Part shown: piece by piece, positions 11,112-21,699 of the stretch
Numbering within the stretch: the first letter of the stretch is position 1
How the letters are laid out: the number at the start of each line of letters is the position of its first letter
Origin: Poteriospumella lacustris
Lineage: Eukaryota > Sar > Chrysophyceae > Chromulinales > Dinobryaceae
Reading direction: 5' to 3'
Assembly: GCA_008000375.1 (NCBI GenBank)
Contig: SMOI01000123.1
Span: forward strand, 30,102-94,101
Length of the DNA stretch: 64,000 bases
Position numbers and translations under genes: made by a program
The notes under the pieces: model-generated
Told to the model about the DNA's origin: nothing
Database searches by the model: none
What the model saw: the letters and a program-made list of their open reading frames with translations, nothing else

Positions 11112-12111
11112 TGCTTTTTGTGGGTGTGGTTGGTGGCATGGCCTCTCGCTGTCTGAGCCAACCCCGAGCTCGGAAAGGCTCAATGGATGAATTTGGCATG
11201 AATTAAACGGGGCCAATCACCATCACAAATAGTAAAGTTGGCTTTAGTACACTTATAAAAATGTCGAAGGCTCAGGAAAACGAAGCTTTGGTTGCCTCCC
11301 TCTCCCAGGAGTTGAACAACTTGAAGGTATATCGCACAAGAATGCCAGCGTTGAGCGAAATATGGCAATCACACTGAATTATGATTTCGATTTTCGTAGG
11401 GTGCCTCCACCGATTTCAAGGCTGATCTCAGCGGATTGAACTTCTCTGCTGCCAGAGAGCTTGATCTCGATGGTGCCAGAAAGGCCATCATCGCCTTTGT
11501 GCCTTTCCGCCAGTTGAAGGACTTCCACAAGGTCCAGCCCAGACTTATTCGCGAGTTGGAGAAGAAGTTCAGGTAATAATGATTGACCTCGACGAAACTG
11601 ACACGATCAGTGCTAACTTCAGTGCACGATTCGCTATTTCTTTGCTGTTCTTGTTTTGTTACGATCTTTAGCGGCCGCCACATCGTCGTTGTCGGCCAAC
11701 GCACCATCCTCCCCAAGTCCGCCAGCAGATCTTCTGGTTTGAAGGGTCCTCGTCCTAGATCCAGAACCCTTACTGCCGTCCACGATGCTATCTTGGAGGT
11801 AAGTCACGCCGTCTCGACGTTCTAAGTTCTTGCTGGCACGAATGGATCGCTAACATATGCCTTGTTGTTGCTTGCCTTTAGGACATCGTCTACCCTACCG
11901 AGATCGTCGGCAAGAGAATGAGATACAAGGTTGATGGCTCCAAGACCCTCAAGGTCTTGCTTGACCCCAAGGACCTTGTGAACGTCGAGACCAAGTTGGA
12001 CACCTTCAGCAAGGTCTACAAGCACATCACCAATAAAGACGTCGTTTTCGAGTTCCCCGTCGAGAACGCGTAATCGCGCCTTCGATACATATGTAACTAA
12101 ATAAGCCAGCT
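11112..12111 (+). repeat. Left arm of the RPS7 palindrome (1.0 kb)
   Basis: The reverse complement matches 12610-13609 with position sum 24721 throughout, so there are no indels. I found three substitutions, all just after the stop codon. The arm starts 149 bp before the ATG and ends 38 bp after the stop. Confidence 0.95.
11261..12073 (+). CDS. RPS7: 40S ribosomal protein S7 (eS7), copy 1
   Basis: Four exons (11261-11326, 11400-11572, 11672-11798, 11882-12073) encode 185 aa, starting [20 protein letters not shown]. Family signatures are [57 protein letters not shown] and the C-terminal [15 protein letters not shown]. The human protein has 194 aa. eS7 belongs to the 40S subunit and takes part in 18S rRNA processing. 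The gene is the left half of a palindrome; copy 2 is identical in protein and in every intron I compared. An A/T-rich TATA-like string (TTATAAAA) directly precedes the ATG in both copies. Confidence 0.95.
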
Positions 12112-12609
12112 CAATAAACTGCTTCTTCTGTTTTGTTTGGATTTTAAGTCGAATTCTCTTCGGTTCTTCACTTCATTTGTTTTCTTTTTCGCAGAGCCCG
12201 TCACATGTCCCTCTGATCCTTGGTGGGAGACATGCTATCGAGGAATGATAACCTCTTGATGAATACTTCTCTCATGTTTTCCGTGCCTGAAGAAGGGTGT
12301 GCGTGTCTTCGTCCTGCTTGTCATCGTGATCTGAAGCGTTGTGTGCCGTGAGCCGGCCGGCATAATCTACATCTATTTGTAACTCCCGCAAACTCAACAC
12401 ATCACTCGCCTTCAAATACTCTTCTTCACACTATCATGTGGGCAGAAGGATCATGACTGCGTGGATTTAGTTTGTCTATTGTGGTTTAAAGTTTCTTTGA
12501 TCTTTGTGACTCCGCGTCGGCAAAGAGGACACATAGAATCAACTATGGTCAATGAGAACCTAGAATTCGATTGAAAACAATACCCAACAAACAATCCGAA
12601 GCTGTATAT
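12112..12609. other. Spacer between RPS7 arms with decayed symmetry
   Basis: These 498 bp hold the 3' regions of both convergent RPS7 copies. No gene was found. Short mirrored words persist, for example TCGAATTCT at 12149-12157 and its complement at 12562-12570. These are only 2 bp away from exact mirror positions, so the spacer itself looks like diverged arm sequence. Confidence 0.7.
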
Positions 12610-13609
12610 AGCTGGCTTACTTAGTTACATATGTATCGAAGGCGAGTTTACGCGTTCTCGACGGGGAACTCGAAAACGACGTCTTTATTGGTGATGTGCT
12701 TGTAGACCTTGCTGAAGGTGTCCAACTTGGTCTCGACGTTCACAAGGTCCTTGGGGTCAAGCAAGACCTTGAGGGTCTTGGAGCCATCAACCTTGTATCT
12801 CATTCTCTTGCCGACGATCTCGGTAGGGTAGACGATGTCCTAAAGGCAAGCAACAACAAGGCATATGTTAGCGATCCATTCGTGCCAGCAAGAACTTAGA
12901 ACGTCGAGACGGCGTGACTTACCTCCAAGATAGCATCGTGGACGGCAGTAAGGGTTCTGGATCTAGGACGAGGACCCTTCAAACCAGAAGATCTGCTGGC
13001 GGACTTGGGGAGGATGGTGCGTTGGCCGACAACGACGATGTGGCGGCCGCTAAAGATCGTAACAAAACAAGAACAGCAAAGAAATAGCGAATCGTGCACT
13101 GAAGTTAGCACTGATCGTGTCAGTTTCGTCGAGGTCAATCATTATTACCTGAACTTCTTCTCCAACTCGCGAATAAGTCTGGGCTGGACCTTGTGGAAGT
13201 CCTTCAACTGGCGGAAAGGCACAAAGGCGATGATGGCCTTTCTGGCACCATCGAGATCAAGCTCTCTGGCAGCAGAGAAGTTCAATCCGCTGAGATCAGC
13301 CTTGAAATCGGTGGAGGCACCCTACGAAAATCGAAATCATAATTCAGTGTGATTGCCATATTTCGCTCAACGCTGGCATTCTTGTGCGATATACCTTCAA
13401 GTTGTTCAACTCCTGGGAGAGGGAGGCAACCAAAGCTTCGTTTTCCTGAGCCTTCGACATTTTTATAAGTGTACTAAAGCCAACTTTACTATTTGTGATG
13501 GTGATTGGCCCCGTTTAATTCATGCCAAATTCATCCATTGAGCCTTTCCGAGCTCGGGGTTGGCTCAGACAGCGAGAGGCCATGCCACCAACCACACCCA
13601 CAAAAAGCA
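12610..13609 (-). repeat. Right arm of the RPS7 palindrome (1.0 kb)
   Basis: Mirror image of 11112-12111. Beyond 13609 the identity stops abruptly, but weaker similarity continues: 13640-13654 matches the complement of about 11066-11080 at about 12 of 15 positions. Confidence 0.95.
12648..13460 (-). CDS. RPS7: 40S ribosomal protein S7 (eS7), copy 2
   Basis: Exons 13395-13460, 13149-13321, 12923-13049 and 12648-12839 encode the same 185 aa as copy 1. The introns at 13050-13148 and 12840-12922 are also identical to their partners. The shared 149 bp upstream means both copies carry the same proximal promoter and probably are both expressed. The stop codon is followed by AACTCGCC instead of TCGCGCC, so the identity begins to fail right after the coding end. 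The two genes converge, so read-through transcripts would be antisense to each other. Confidence 0.95.
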
Positions 13610-13804
13610 TGGACAAGTCGGAAAACGCTTTCCTTGCAAAAACGCGTTTCATTGTCTGGGAGAGGTATGACACCCACTTGTTGGGTAAATCTGTGCTGAG
13701 TAGCAGTGTGTGCGACAGGTTTGGACATCCCTCCACCCTCAGATCATTCTTATATATATTATCATGGAAGAGTTTTAAACACGCAGCACGCACATTTCCC
13801 ATAT
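13461..13804. other. Non-coding interval between RPS7 copy 2 and the ankyrin gene
   Basis: Positions 13461-13609 are promoter sequence inside the palindrome arm. The remainder is AT-rich 3' flank of the ankyrin gene. No gene was seen. Confidence 0.5.
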
Positions 13805-15107
13805 CTAATATCTACTTGCTTGTAGCACAAATTCCAGTTCTGTTGCCTTGTTGTTGACGCACGAGAACATCACCAACTTATTCGCCAGTTCCTTGTGACC
13901 AGATTCAACTGCTTTGTCAATGGGAGATGCTCCACATTTGTCCAAAGAGAAAACATCGAACAAAATTCGAGAATCATTCAGCAGCAGTTGGCATACTTTG
14001 TGCTCCCCTGCGGCCGCGGCGAGATGAAGAGCGGATTCCCCTTGTGAATTTACCGTTGTGGCCTGCTTTTCGTTCAATATCGGCAAGAGAAGAGAGACAA
14101 TCTCGTCATAACCCCTGAGTAAGACAGCGAGGAAGAGAGCGTTCAAAAGTGTTCACATCGTCGCGCATATCGTGGTGGTGACCTTACCCTAAGCACGCGT
14201 AGTGAAACGGCGACAATCCATACTCGTTAGCTATGGAAATATCAACTGAAGGTTGTTGGATTAATAGCTGAACGATAGTTTTATGCCCATGCTGTGCTGC
14301 ATAATGAAGGGCGGTGTTGCCGTTGTTAGCTTGTTGATTGACGCTGATTCTGCTCAGTTTCAAAATGTAGTTTGCTGTATCGTAGGCGCCATGACTTGCC
14401 GCTCTGTGTAAAGCTGTCATCCCAGAACTCGACACCTCGCCACTTACGTTTGGGATGCTTGAGCCACAATCTGATGATATCCCACAATCTTGGGTCTTCT
14501 GTGTAATATAAGCGACAATCGCGTGAAAATCGCCTGCAGTTGCAAGTTGCAGTGGGGTCAGGCCCTCATCGTTTTGTACATCGAGCGCTTCAGCACCAAG
14601 CAAATCTCCAAAATATTGCACGCATTCAATATGTCCTCCCCACGCAGCATAATGAAGGCAAGTATTTCCCTTTCCGTCTTTTGCTCCGACAATATCAGTT
14701 AGTGGGAGGTGGGCGTTTGTTGCCGAAACCAGAACTCGAACTGTCTCCAATTGACCATGAAAGGCGGCCAACATTAATGCGGTCTTAGCCTCTCCATCTG
14801 TCCTTATCAAAACCAATCTCGAAACATCTGCAGCTTCTTTGGGATACGACAGTAGGGCCTTGCAAACATCAGCGAATCCTTTTTTTGCTGCGGAATGAAG
14901 TGAGGTCAGTCCATTCACTTTTGCAAACAAATCGATGCTGTCGCTACTCCTAAGAATCGCACTAACTCGTCCCAATTGACCCTTGGATGATGCCATGAAC
15001 AGGTTTTTCTCGAGACTGGGGGTTTCTCTTGCAGCAACTTCGGGTGCTGTGTCGCGGCCTCGAAGGTTGTGATCATAAACATCGAACGCATTAATGTATC
15101 CGCTCAT
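13805..15107 (-). CDS. Ankyrin-repeat protein
   Basis: Two exons (14188-15107, 13805-14114) encode 409 aa. Start is ATG 15105-15107 (MSGYINAFDVYDHNLRGRDT). Nearly the whole protein consists of about nine ankyrin repeats with the usual G-TxLHxAAxxGH core: TSLHSAAKKGFADVCKALL, TALMLAAFHGQLETVRVLV, NTCLHYAAWGGHIECVQYF, TALHRAASHGAYDTANYIL and NTALHYAAQHGHKTIVQLLI. The intron splits one repeat (FHYACLG|GYDEIVSLLL). There is no catalytic domain, so it is an interaction scaffold of unknown partner. It does not match a specific named ankyrin family well enough to assign a symbol. Confidence 0.85.
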
Positions 15108-15547
15108 CTTCGATGCTCACAATTGAATGCTTTTCTTTGTGTTTGGAATGGAGAAGTGGCCGTTTACTCCACTGTTGTGACATTTTGATGATTGATTGAT
15201 GAGCAAACTCGATCGTCATGATGACGACGACTTGGCCGCTTCGGTTGTCGTCGTCGCCATGCACCTCTCACACGAACAGCTGTCAGAACACACAACATGC
15301 CTACTCAGAGTGGCGAAAACAGCAAGACAGTCTGAATAGTTATCACTTTACACCTTTACCGCTGGCATTCGAAAACAACGTGCTTTATGTACATTTGGCA
15401 AGAATCCCTTTCCACTCATACCGGCTACTTGTATGAAAGAGGAGGCTCTCCCAAAAAAGTTGACAAAGATGTCAAATACGCTTGTATAGTGCCTTCCACC
15501 TGACAGAGATCAACAGACAGGGACAATGTAAGGACATAAGCACTGTT
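15108..15547. other. Non-coding interval
   Basis: 5' flank of the ankyrin gene and 3' flank of the EF-hand gene, both on the minus strand. No further gene was seen. Confidence 0.45.
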
Positions 15548-16455
15548 TTACGGCTTGGAAAACAGCGATACCTTTACGAAATTAATGAATTCATTCGAAT
15601 CCATTTTCCCAGAGTGACCCCCAAACTGAACTAAAGCTGTTTCAACCATTGCTTCAGACAGTTGTCCCATATTCTATTGCCAAGAGTTGAAATTATTTGC
15701 TTCTTGAAATTAAACAGACCGGTGCACTTACTTGCATCCAAAACTCCATATTCTGCAAAGGGACCTCCTCCTTTTGAGCCGCAATCATTGAGTCAATTAT
15801 CAATTGCCTGAGATTTTCCCTATCAGAAACCACAAACCACAAACCACATAGACAAAGCAAAGATTATTCGAAGTCTCGTGTCACATGGATGGGGAATGAA
15901 CTTACTTCGGCAAGTAGCCACTACCGGAAACTTTGCCAGTGTCATACATTAGGAAGAGAACTACACGAAAGCAAATAGCATTAGATGGCTATCAAAATCG
16001 ACAATGCAACATAACTTACATCGAATATGATCATCCAATGACGAACTCCGGAAGAATGCCACAGCACACATGAACTCCTCTTGGTCAAGAACCGAGTCTT
16101 TCTTAAAGTCCAACGCTGCGAAGAATTTGGGGAAAATATACTTCCGAAAATAGGTACTGTTGAGTACGGAGGGCAGCTAATCATAATACAAGAAACATTT
16201 AGTCATTGACGATTGAAAAATATGGGCGGGTTGTGATGATACTACTCTGCAAAAAGCGTCCAAGGATATTGTCTCGGCATTTTCACTGAGAAGGCACATG
16301 AGAAGAATGACAAATGATCAGACGATTCCCTTCGAGATAAAATCGAACCTTAAGTCCCTAAACTTCGACTTGAGATCTGCTGCATCTGACAGGGTCAACT
16401 GCTGATAGGCTTGTTCGTATTTTGGTAAGGGGTTGAAGGAACCTTTGTTTCCCAT
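15548..16455 (-). CDS. N-myristoylated EF-hand protein (calcineurin B/CIB-like)
   Basis: This gene is broken into six small exons: 16349-16455, 16246-16285, 16020-16176, 15906-15960, 15732-15819 and 15548-15673. They join in frame to 190 aa. The start MGNKGSFNPLPKYEQAYQQL carries a classic myristoylation signal (Gly2, Ser6). EF-hand-like segments follow: FFAALDFKKDSVLDQEEFMC, FLFLMYDTGKVSGSGYLPKE and HSGKMDSNEFINFV. The loops lack several canonical Asp residues, so calcium binding may be weak. Size, leader and helix pattern resemble calcineurin B/CIB proteins. The TLDc protein mEAK-7 begins similarly, but no TLD domain is present here. The model was assembled from splice signals; the 3' end (NFVKVSLFSKP, then stop) is the least certain part. 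Confidence 0.75.
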
Positions 16456-17007
16456 TGTAACTCGCACGAAACTTGGTCAAAGTGGAGGCACTAATAAAAT
16501 AATCGAACTCCGAATTGACGGGCCCTCCATTAAAAGTGTGATTTCTTCACTTGACCCCCTTGTCAAGTCTATTTTTTTCATTCCACAACGACGAGACTTT
16601 GGACGTCGGAGTCCAATTCCCAACAGCAGCAGCACCGCGCATGATGACGATGACAAAACGCGACCGTTACAATTTTGGTTCCGAGTGGATGGGGCACGAA
16701 GGAACCAAGAATTTGGTCGCGGATACCAGGAAACGTTAAGGTTTGCAGTTCATTCATTCGGCTGCCGCTCCGTTTACAGTCCATCCACCACCACCAGCAG
16801 TATTGCAGTCTGTTATACAGGCCTAGCGAGTGGCTAAGTTTTTCAGAGAAAGTTAAAGCGTCGCGAGTGAGGGGCATTTTTGGTTGCATCTGCCCAACCA
16901 ACTAAAAGAGTTCAACACCTTCGCTGAAGCGGTATAACTGTCGACAAAATTATTTATGTTGCTTCAAGAAAAGCTATTTTGATTTCATTTGGCTTTTTTC
17001 ATACAAT
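16456..17007. promoter_or_regulatory. Divergent promoter interval
   Basis: 552 bp between the EF-hand gene (minus) and the coiled-coil membrane protein gene (plus). Short frames exist on both strands, but none has a plausible start or family. I treat it as a shared promoter. Confidence 0.45.
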
Positions 17008-17934
17008 ATGCCTTCCATTGCTCTCTTCATCAAGGAGCTCTTGGCTGAAGAGAAATATGACGGAACATTCACTGGAAAAATCGATGAACGCATCAGTGTC
17101 CTGAATGCTGCTCAGTTACAGGGTCTTTACAGTCATCTTTCAAAGACAGCAGGGGAGTCAAAAACTGAATTATGGCGTTCGGCGAATCAAGACATCGTCG
17201 ACCGCATCAAAGACACGTTGGAAGCGCGAATGAGGCAGGTGGCCGCAGAACAAAAAATTCTCGAGGAATATAGACTTCAAGAAAAACAAAAGAAAATGGC
17301 AGTTGTTGAAGCTGAGCGAGAAAAAGATCGAGTTCAACAAATGATTTATCAAAAAGCGCACGATCAAGCTGAAAAAGAAGTCAGAGACCAAGAAATGGCA
17401 CGCGAGGCAAAAGAAAAATTGGACATTATGCAACGTGTTTTTCAAGCAGAGGAGAAGCGAAATAAGTGTTTGATGTGGACTGCTGGATTATTTGTTCTTG
17501 GCCTGGCGGTGGTTGTTGTCGGAGTTTATTTCTTGGCGGATGCCAATATAATGTTTATCGGAGCCGGAGTTGGATTGGTTGTTATAATTTGTGTCGGGTT
17601 GATTATTTATGCTATGAGGTTGACCAATATTAAACCTCAACAAGTTTTGCCGGAAGATATTGAGGCTCAAATCAACAAACGCGAAGAAGAATTGCAAGAA
17701 CAAGCATATCTTGCTTTGAAGGAAAAGGAGAAGAAGTTTGAGGAACAAGAGCTGCGAGATAAGATGGAAAGAAAGAAACGAAGGCATCAAAGAAAGGAAC
17801 AGCAGCAGTACGAAATGGAACTTATGGAGCAGCAGCGACAGGAGCGCTTAAAAATGGCGCGAGAAGTTGTTGAACGCCAGCAGCACCAAAGTGAATCATT
17901 GCAGTCTGTCGATGGCGACAGTGTGGGAGAATAG
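17008..17934 (+). CDS. Coiled-coil protein with a central membrane hairpin
   Basis: A single exon encodes 308 aa from ATG 17008 (MPSIALFIKELLAEEKYDG). Residues about 75-155 form a charged helical coiled coil (EQKILEEYRLQEKQKKM). Two adjacent hydrophobic helices follow at about 157-203 (LFVLGLAVVVVGVYFLA and MFIGAGVGLVVIICVGLIIY). A second highly charged coiled coil, rich in Glu, Lys and Gln, runs to the C-terminus. This layout puts both ends on the same side of the membrane, as in hairpin-anchored tethers. I recognise no family. It is the left neighbour of the CFAP58 palindrome. Confidence 0.7.
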   Translation: MPSIALFIKELLAEEKYDGTFTGKIDERISVLNAAQLQGLYSHLSKTAGESKTELWRSANQDIVDRIKDTLEARMRQVAAEQKILEEYRLQEKQKKMAVVEAEREKDRVQQMIYQKAHDQAEKEVRDQEMAREAKEKLDIMQRVFQAEEKRNKCLMWTAGLFVLGLAVVVVGVYFLADANIMFIGAGVGLVVIICVGLIIYAMRLTNIKPQQVLPEDIEAQINKREEELQEQAYLALKEKEKKFEEQELRDKMERKKRRHQRKEQQQYEMELMEQQRQERLKMAREVVERQQHQSESLQSVDGDSVGE

Positions 17935-18315
17935 CGCATTTAGCTTCGGCTAATGTCAACCACAGCACTAAAGTGTTCACCAGTTGCACAAAATGTAAAT
18001 TTGTAAATAGGCGATTTTTCTTTGGGAAAGGAGAGAAGAGGAGAACCAACAAAAAACGCGTTTTCTATGTCGGTGGGGTTTTCCCGATTGTGACCGTTTC
18101 GTCTGAGCTGCTGCCGTTTTGATTCTGCTGCTGATTTTAGCGAGGATGAATGCTCGTCAGTTGGTCGATTCTGATCGCTTGTGTTTCACCTTAAAAAAGG
18201 ATAATTGCCATCACTTTGACCATTTCTTTTGTTGCTCCATACGGTCGATAGTGCCTGTCAGCATTTTCCAGTGCATCCCGTGTGAAATTCATTAGGAACA
18301 CCTCGTTGGCCCACA
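17935..18315. other. Non-coding interval before CFAP58 copy 1
   Basis: 3' flank of the membrane protein gene and 5' flank of CFAP58. The palindrome begins at 18220. No gene was seen. Confidence 0.5.
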
Positions 18316-21243
18316 ATGGTAAGATCGATGTTCACGGACAATGCTATGCTGCAACCATCTCTGATATATCTCTCTGGTATGCAATAGGACGACGATCATA
18401 GCCATGATCAGGACGTGGACAAGACCGGTAAGGGTCAGGGCGGTCCGTCGGCGGAAGACTTTGAGAATGACTTGCAGATGAGCGCGTCGGCGTTCGAAGC
18501 GCTGGAACGCGACTTCCAAGAAGTGTTGAGTGACTTGATGGTGGATGAGAGCTTGGAGAAGTTCCGTCTAGAGTACGAGAAGCTTCATCGGGCGTTGAAG
18601 AAGTCGCACGAACAGGAGAAGCGACTGGTGAAGAAATGCAAAGAGCTGAACGCGGAGATTCTGAACAACCAGGCGAAAATCAAGACAGCACTGCGCTTGT
18701 CGCAAGACGACCAGAAAACCATCACGCATTTGCAAAAGGAAATGGAGAAAACATGGAAACTGGTGTATGCGTCGCAGGAGAAAGAGACTCTGGCCAAGAG
18801 CACGATCTCGCAACTGAAAGAGGAAATGGTGAACCTCAGCAAGCTGGTGGAGAAAGGTGCGGGGTTGAGTCTGACGCAAGAGAACATGGTGAAGGAGCTG
18901 CGCCAAGCGAAGGAAGAGTTGCAGCGCCAAGTGGACGAGAAGGCGTCGGCCATGGTGCTGTTGGAGGGCCAGTTGGTCGCGCAGCACAAGGTGCAGGAGG
19001 AACTGCGGACGGAGCGCGAGGAGAACCTGCGTGTGATCGCGGAGCTGCGCGAACGTGTTTCGGCGAAGGAAGGTGACAATATCCGCGAGGTGAAGCGCCG
19101 CGAGAAGACCCAAAAGGAGCTGCAGGACGCGCGCAACCGCCTAGAAGACCGCGCGCGACACGAGGAAGAGCTGCAGCGCGAGATCGAGAAGCAAAAGGGT
19201 GTGACGCACCAGCTGGAGCTTCAGATGCTGGAGCTGCGACAGACGATCGATCGGAATGCAAAGGAGTACGAGGCGGTACAGAGCCGAGCCACGAAGGTAA
19301 GCGACGGATGTGCCACTTCGCGTATCGGTGTCGTTGGCGTTGTGCTGATCAGCCCATCCGGTGTGTATAGTTGAGCGAGGACCTGGACAACCAAGGCACG
19401 AACAATCGCAAGCTGCTGGCGCAGATTCAGAACCTGGAGAAGGAGATGAAGCTGAAGCACATCGAGATCGGCCGACTGAACACGGAGAAGAACGTGTTGG
19501 AGCGCAAGGTGGACAAGGAACACCGGTCGGCGCTGCGGTACCAACAAATGGCGGAGGAGATGAAGACACCGTTGGCGTTGGCGCATGCGGAGATCGACTC
19601 GTTGAAGAAGGACCTGTTGGGCGCCCATCGCCACGAGTTGGAGATCAGCAAGGAGGCCGAGAAGGTGGCACACGAGAAGGAGATCCAGATGCGCGCGACC
19701 GAGAAAGCGGAGGCGCGCACGAAGGAGGAGCAGGAGAGAGTGCTGGAGCAGGAGCGACTCGCGAAGGCGCTGCAGGTGGAAGTGAACTCGTACCGCCAGG
19801 AGGTGGGCCGACTGCGCCAGGCGATCTTCCAGGTGGAGAAAGACCGCGAGCGTCTGTCGAACGAAGTGACGGAGCACCGTGGACAGTTCATCTCGGCGCA
19901 AGAAGACTTGAAGCTGAAGGACATCCAGATCTCGGAGCTGAACAAGAACCTGAACGAGAAGGAGCTGAAGCTGAAGCAGCAGAAGCAACTGTACGAGGCA
20001 GTCCGTGCCGACCGCAACCACTACTCGAAGGGACTGCTGGAGGCGCAAGACGAGATCGCCGAGCTGCGGAAGAAGTTCAAGATCATGGGCCACCAGATCG
20101 AGCAGCTGAAGGAAGAAATCGCATCGAAGGACGAGACGATTCTGAAGGAGCACTACGAAGCGCAGAAGGCCGAGAAGCAGCGCGAGAACAAGGAGAACGA
20201 GGTCGCGCGACTGAAGGAGCTGAACGAGCGCAACTTGGAGCTGATTCGACAGCAGGAAATGGAGCTGAAGAACCTGTCGTCGACGTTGCGTCGCATGGAC
20301 GAAGAGGCATTGGCGCAGCGGAAGGAGTACGACCAGGTGATCAACGAGCGCGATATCTTGGGCACGCAGTTGATTCGCCGCAACGACGAGCTGGCGCTGT
20401 TGTACGAGAAGCTGCGCATCCAGCAGAGCGCATTGAGCAAGGGCGAGGCAGCGTATGCGTCGCGCATGCAAGACATCCGGCTGCTGAAGATCAAGCTGCA
20501 AGACTCGGTGCGGGAGAACGCGCTGAACAAGGGCTCGGGTCCGCAGGTGGACGAGTTGAAGCGCGAGATCCTGCAGTATCAGCGCGAGCTGCTGCAGGAG
20601 AAGACGAAGGTGACGGCGCTGTCCGAAGAGTTGGAGAACCCGATGAACGTGCATCGGTGGCGCAAGCTGGAAGGCTCGGATCCGGCGACGTTCGAGCTGA
20701 TCCAGAAGATCCAGACCCTGCAGCGGCGGCTGATCTCGAAGACGGAGGAGGTCGTGGAGAAAGGCCTGATCATCCAAGAGAAGGAGAAGCTGTACAGCGA
20801 GCTGAAGGCGATTCTGGCGCGCCAGCCAGGTCCCGAAGTGGCGGAGCAGCTGTCGGTGTACCAGCAGAACCTGAAGAAGAAGAGCGCGCAGCTCAAGGCC
20901 ATGGCAAGCGAGCTCAACATGTACCAGGCGCAGGTCAACGAGTACAAGTACGAGCAGGAGCGGCTACAGCGCGAGCTGACGGAGCTGAAGCGGAAGTACT
21001 ACTCGCAGAAGAAGAAGGAGAAGCTGCTGGAGGACCTGGAATACGGAGATGGCGGCAGCGGGTTTGTGGACGCGGTACCCGGACGCAGCAACAACTACTT
21101 CAACGCTGCGTCCGCGGGTAACCCTCAAGTTCCGGCGCTGCACTCGCGGACAACGCCGGCGGTTCTGCAGAACCAGCAGCTGGTAGCGGCGAAGTCAGCG
21201 CGCACGAAATACACGGGCGGCGGCTACGCCATCAAGTGAAGCG
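18220..21243 (+). repeat. Left arm of the CFAP58 palindrome (3.0 kb)
   Basis: The reverse complement matches 21696-24707. The position sum is 42927 up to intron 2 and 42939 after it, because intron 2 is 12 bp longer here. The arm starts 96 bp before the ATG and ends 4 bp after the stop codon. Confidence 0.95.
18316..21239 (+). CDS. CFAP58: Cilia- and flagella-associated protein 58, copy 1
   Basis: Exons 18316-18318, 18388-19296 and 19371-21239 encode 926 aa (human about 870). Exon 1 is the start codon alone; the protein continues DDDHSHDQDVDKTGKGQGG after a 69-bp intron. It is coiled coil throughout. The C-terminal third carries the CFAP58 (CCDC147) hallmarks RDILGTQLIRRNDELALLYE, ENPMNVHRWRKLEGSDP, LISKTEEVVEKGLIIQEKEK and ARQPGPEVAEQL, and ends in a TGGGYAIK tail. 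CFAP58 works in axoneme and intraflagellar assembly, so its presence implies a flagellated stage. Third codon positions are strongly G/C, unlike several neighbours. Copy 2 encodes an identical protein on the opposite strand. Confidence 0.93.
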
Positions 21244-21699
21244 ACTGGGGTCGAGATTGTAGAGGCTAGAAAGATGTCTAAGTATCTCTGTTGTTGTCGT
21301 TGTAGTTTGTAATTGCAGGTCTTGTATTCACTCATTTGTCATTTGTGAGTTCGTTTCCCCACCTTTCTTTGGCTGCGTATTACGCGTCTTCTTTCACTTT
21401 GTAAATGGTATATATTATGTGATGTATTGACGATCGTCTTCTCATTCGGAATGTTTGGTGAACTATTCTGATCTTCTGTGTCTTTCAGGTCTCAGACGAC
21501 AAGCTTCAATAGGCCGCCTATCCACTTGCTACACAAATTGCCTTGACAAGTCCATACCCATCACATATACAACACATTGTTCAATCTTTTACATTGTGGA
21601 GATAGCGTCACAATCAAAGCGAGGGAAACCAAATGACTATAGGAGAATCTACAATTACAATACTTCGACAACAGAGCCTTTTCAAGACCAATCGCCGCT
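21240..21699. other. Spacer between the CFAP58 copies
   Basis: 460 bp of AT-rich 3' sequence between the two stop codons; no gene. Weak mirrored words remain (GTAATTGCAG at 21309-21318 against CTACAATTAC at 21650-21659). This hints that the spacer is decayed arm sequence, less clearly than in the RPS7 pair. Confidence 0.6.

Noticed and set aside
11112-13609. RPS7 palindrome as a whole-genome-amplification fold-back artefact
   Set aside because: Unique genes lie on both sides, the inner edges have substitutions, and diverged homology continues outside the arms. Not excluded without reads, but less likely than real duplication.
18568-20777. Several long minus-strand open frames opposite CFAP58 (and their mirror images in copy 2)
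   Set aside because: They are by-products of G/C-biased third codon positions in a coiled-coil gene; composition is Leu/Gln/Arg or Ser/Arg only, with no domain and no splice support.
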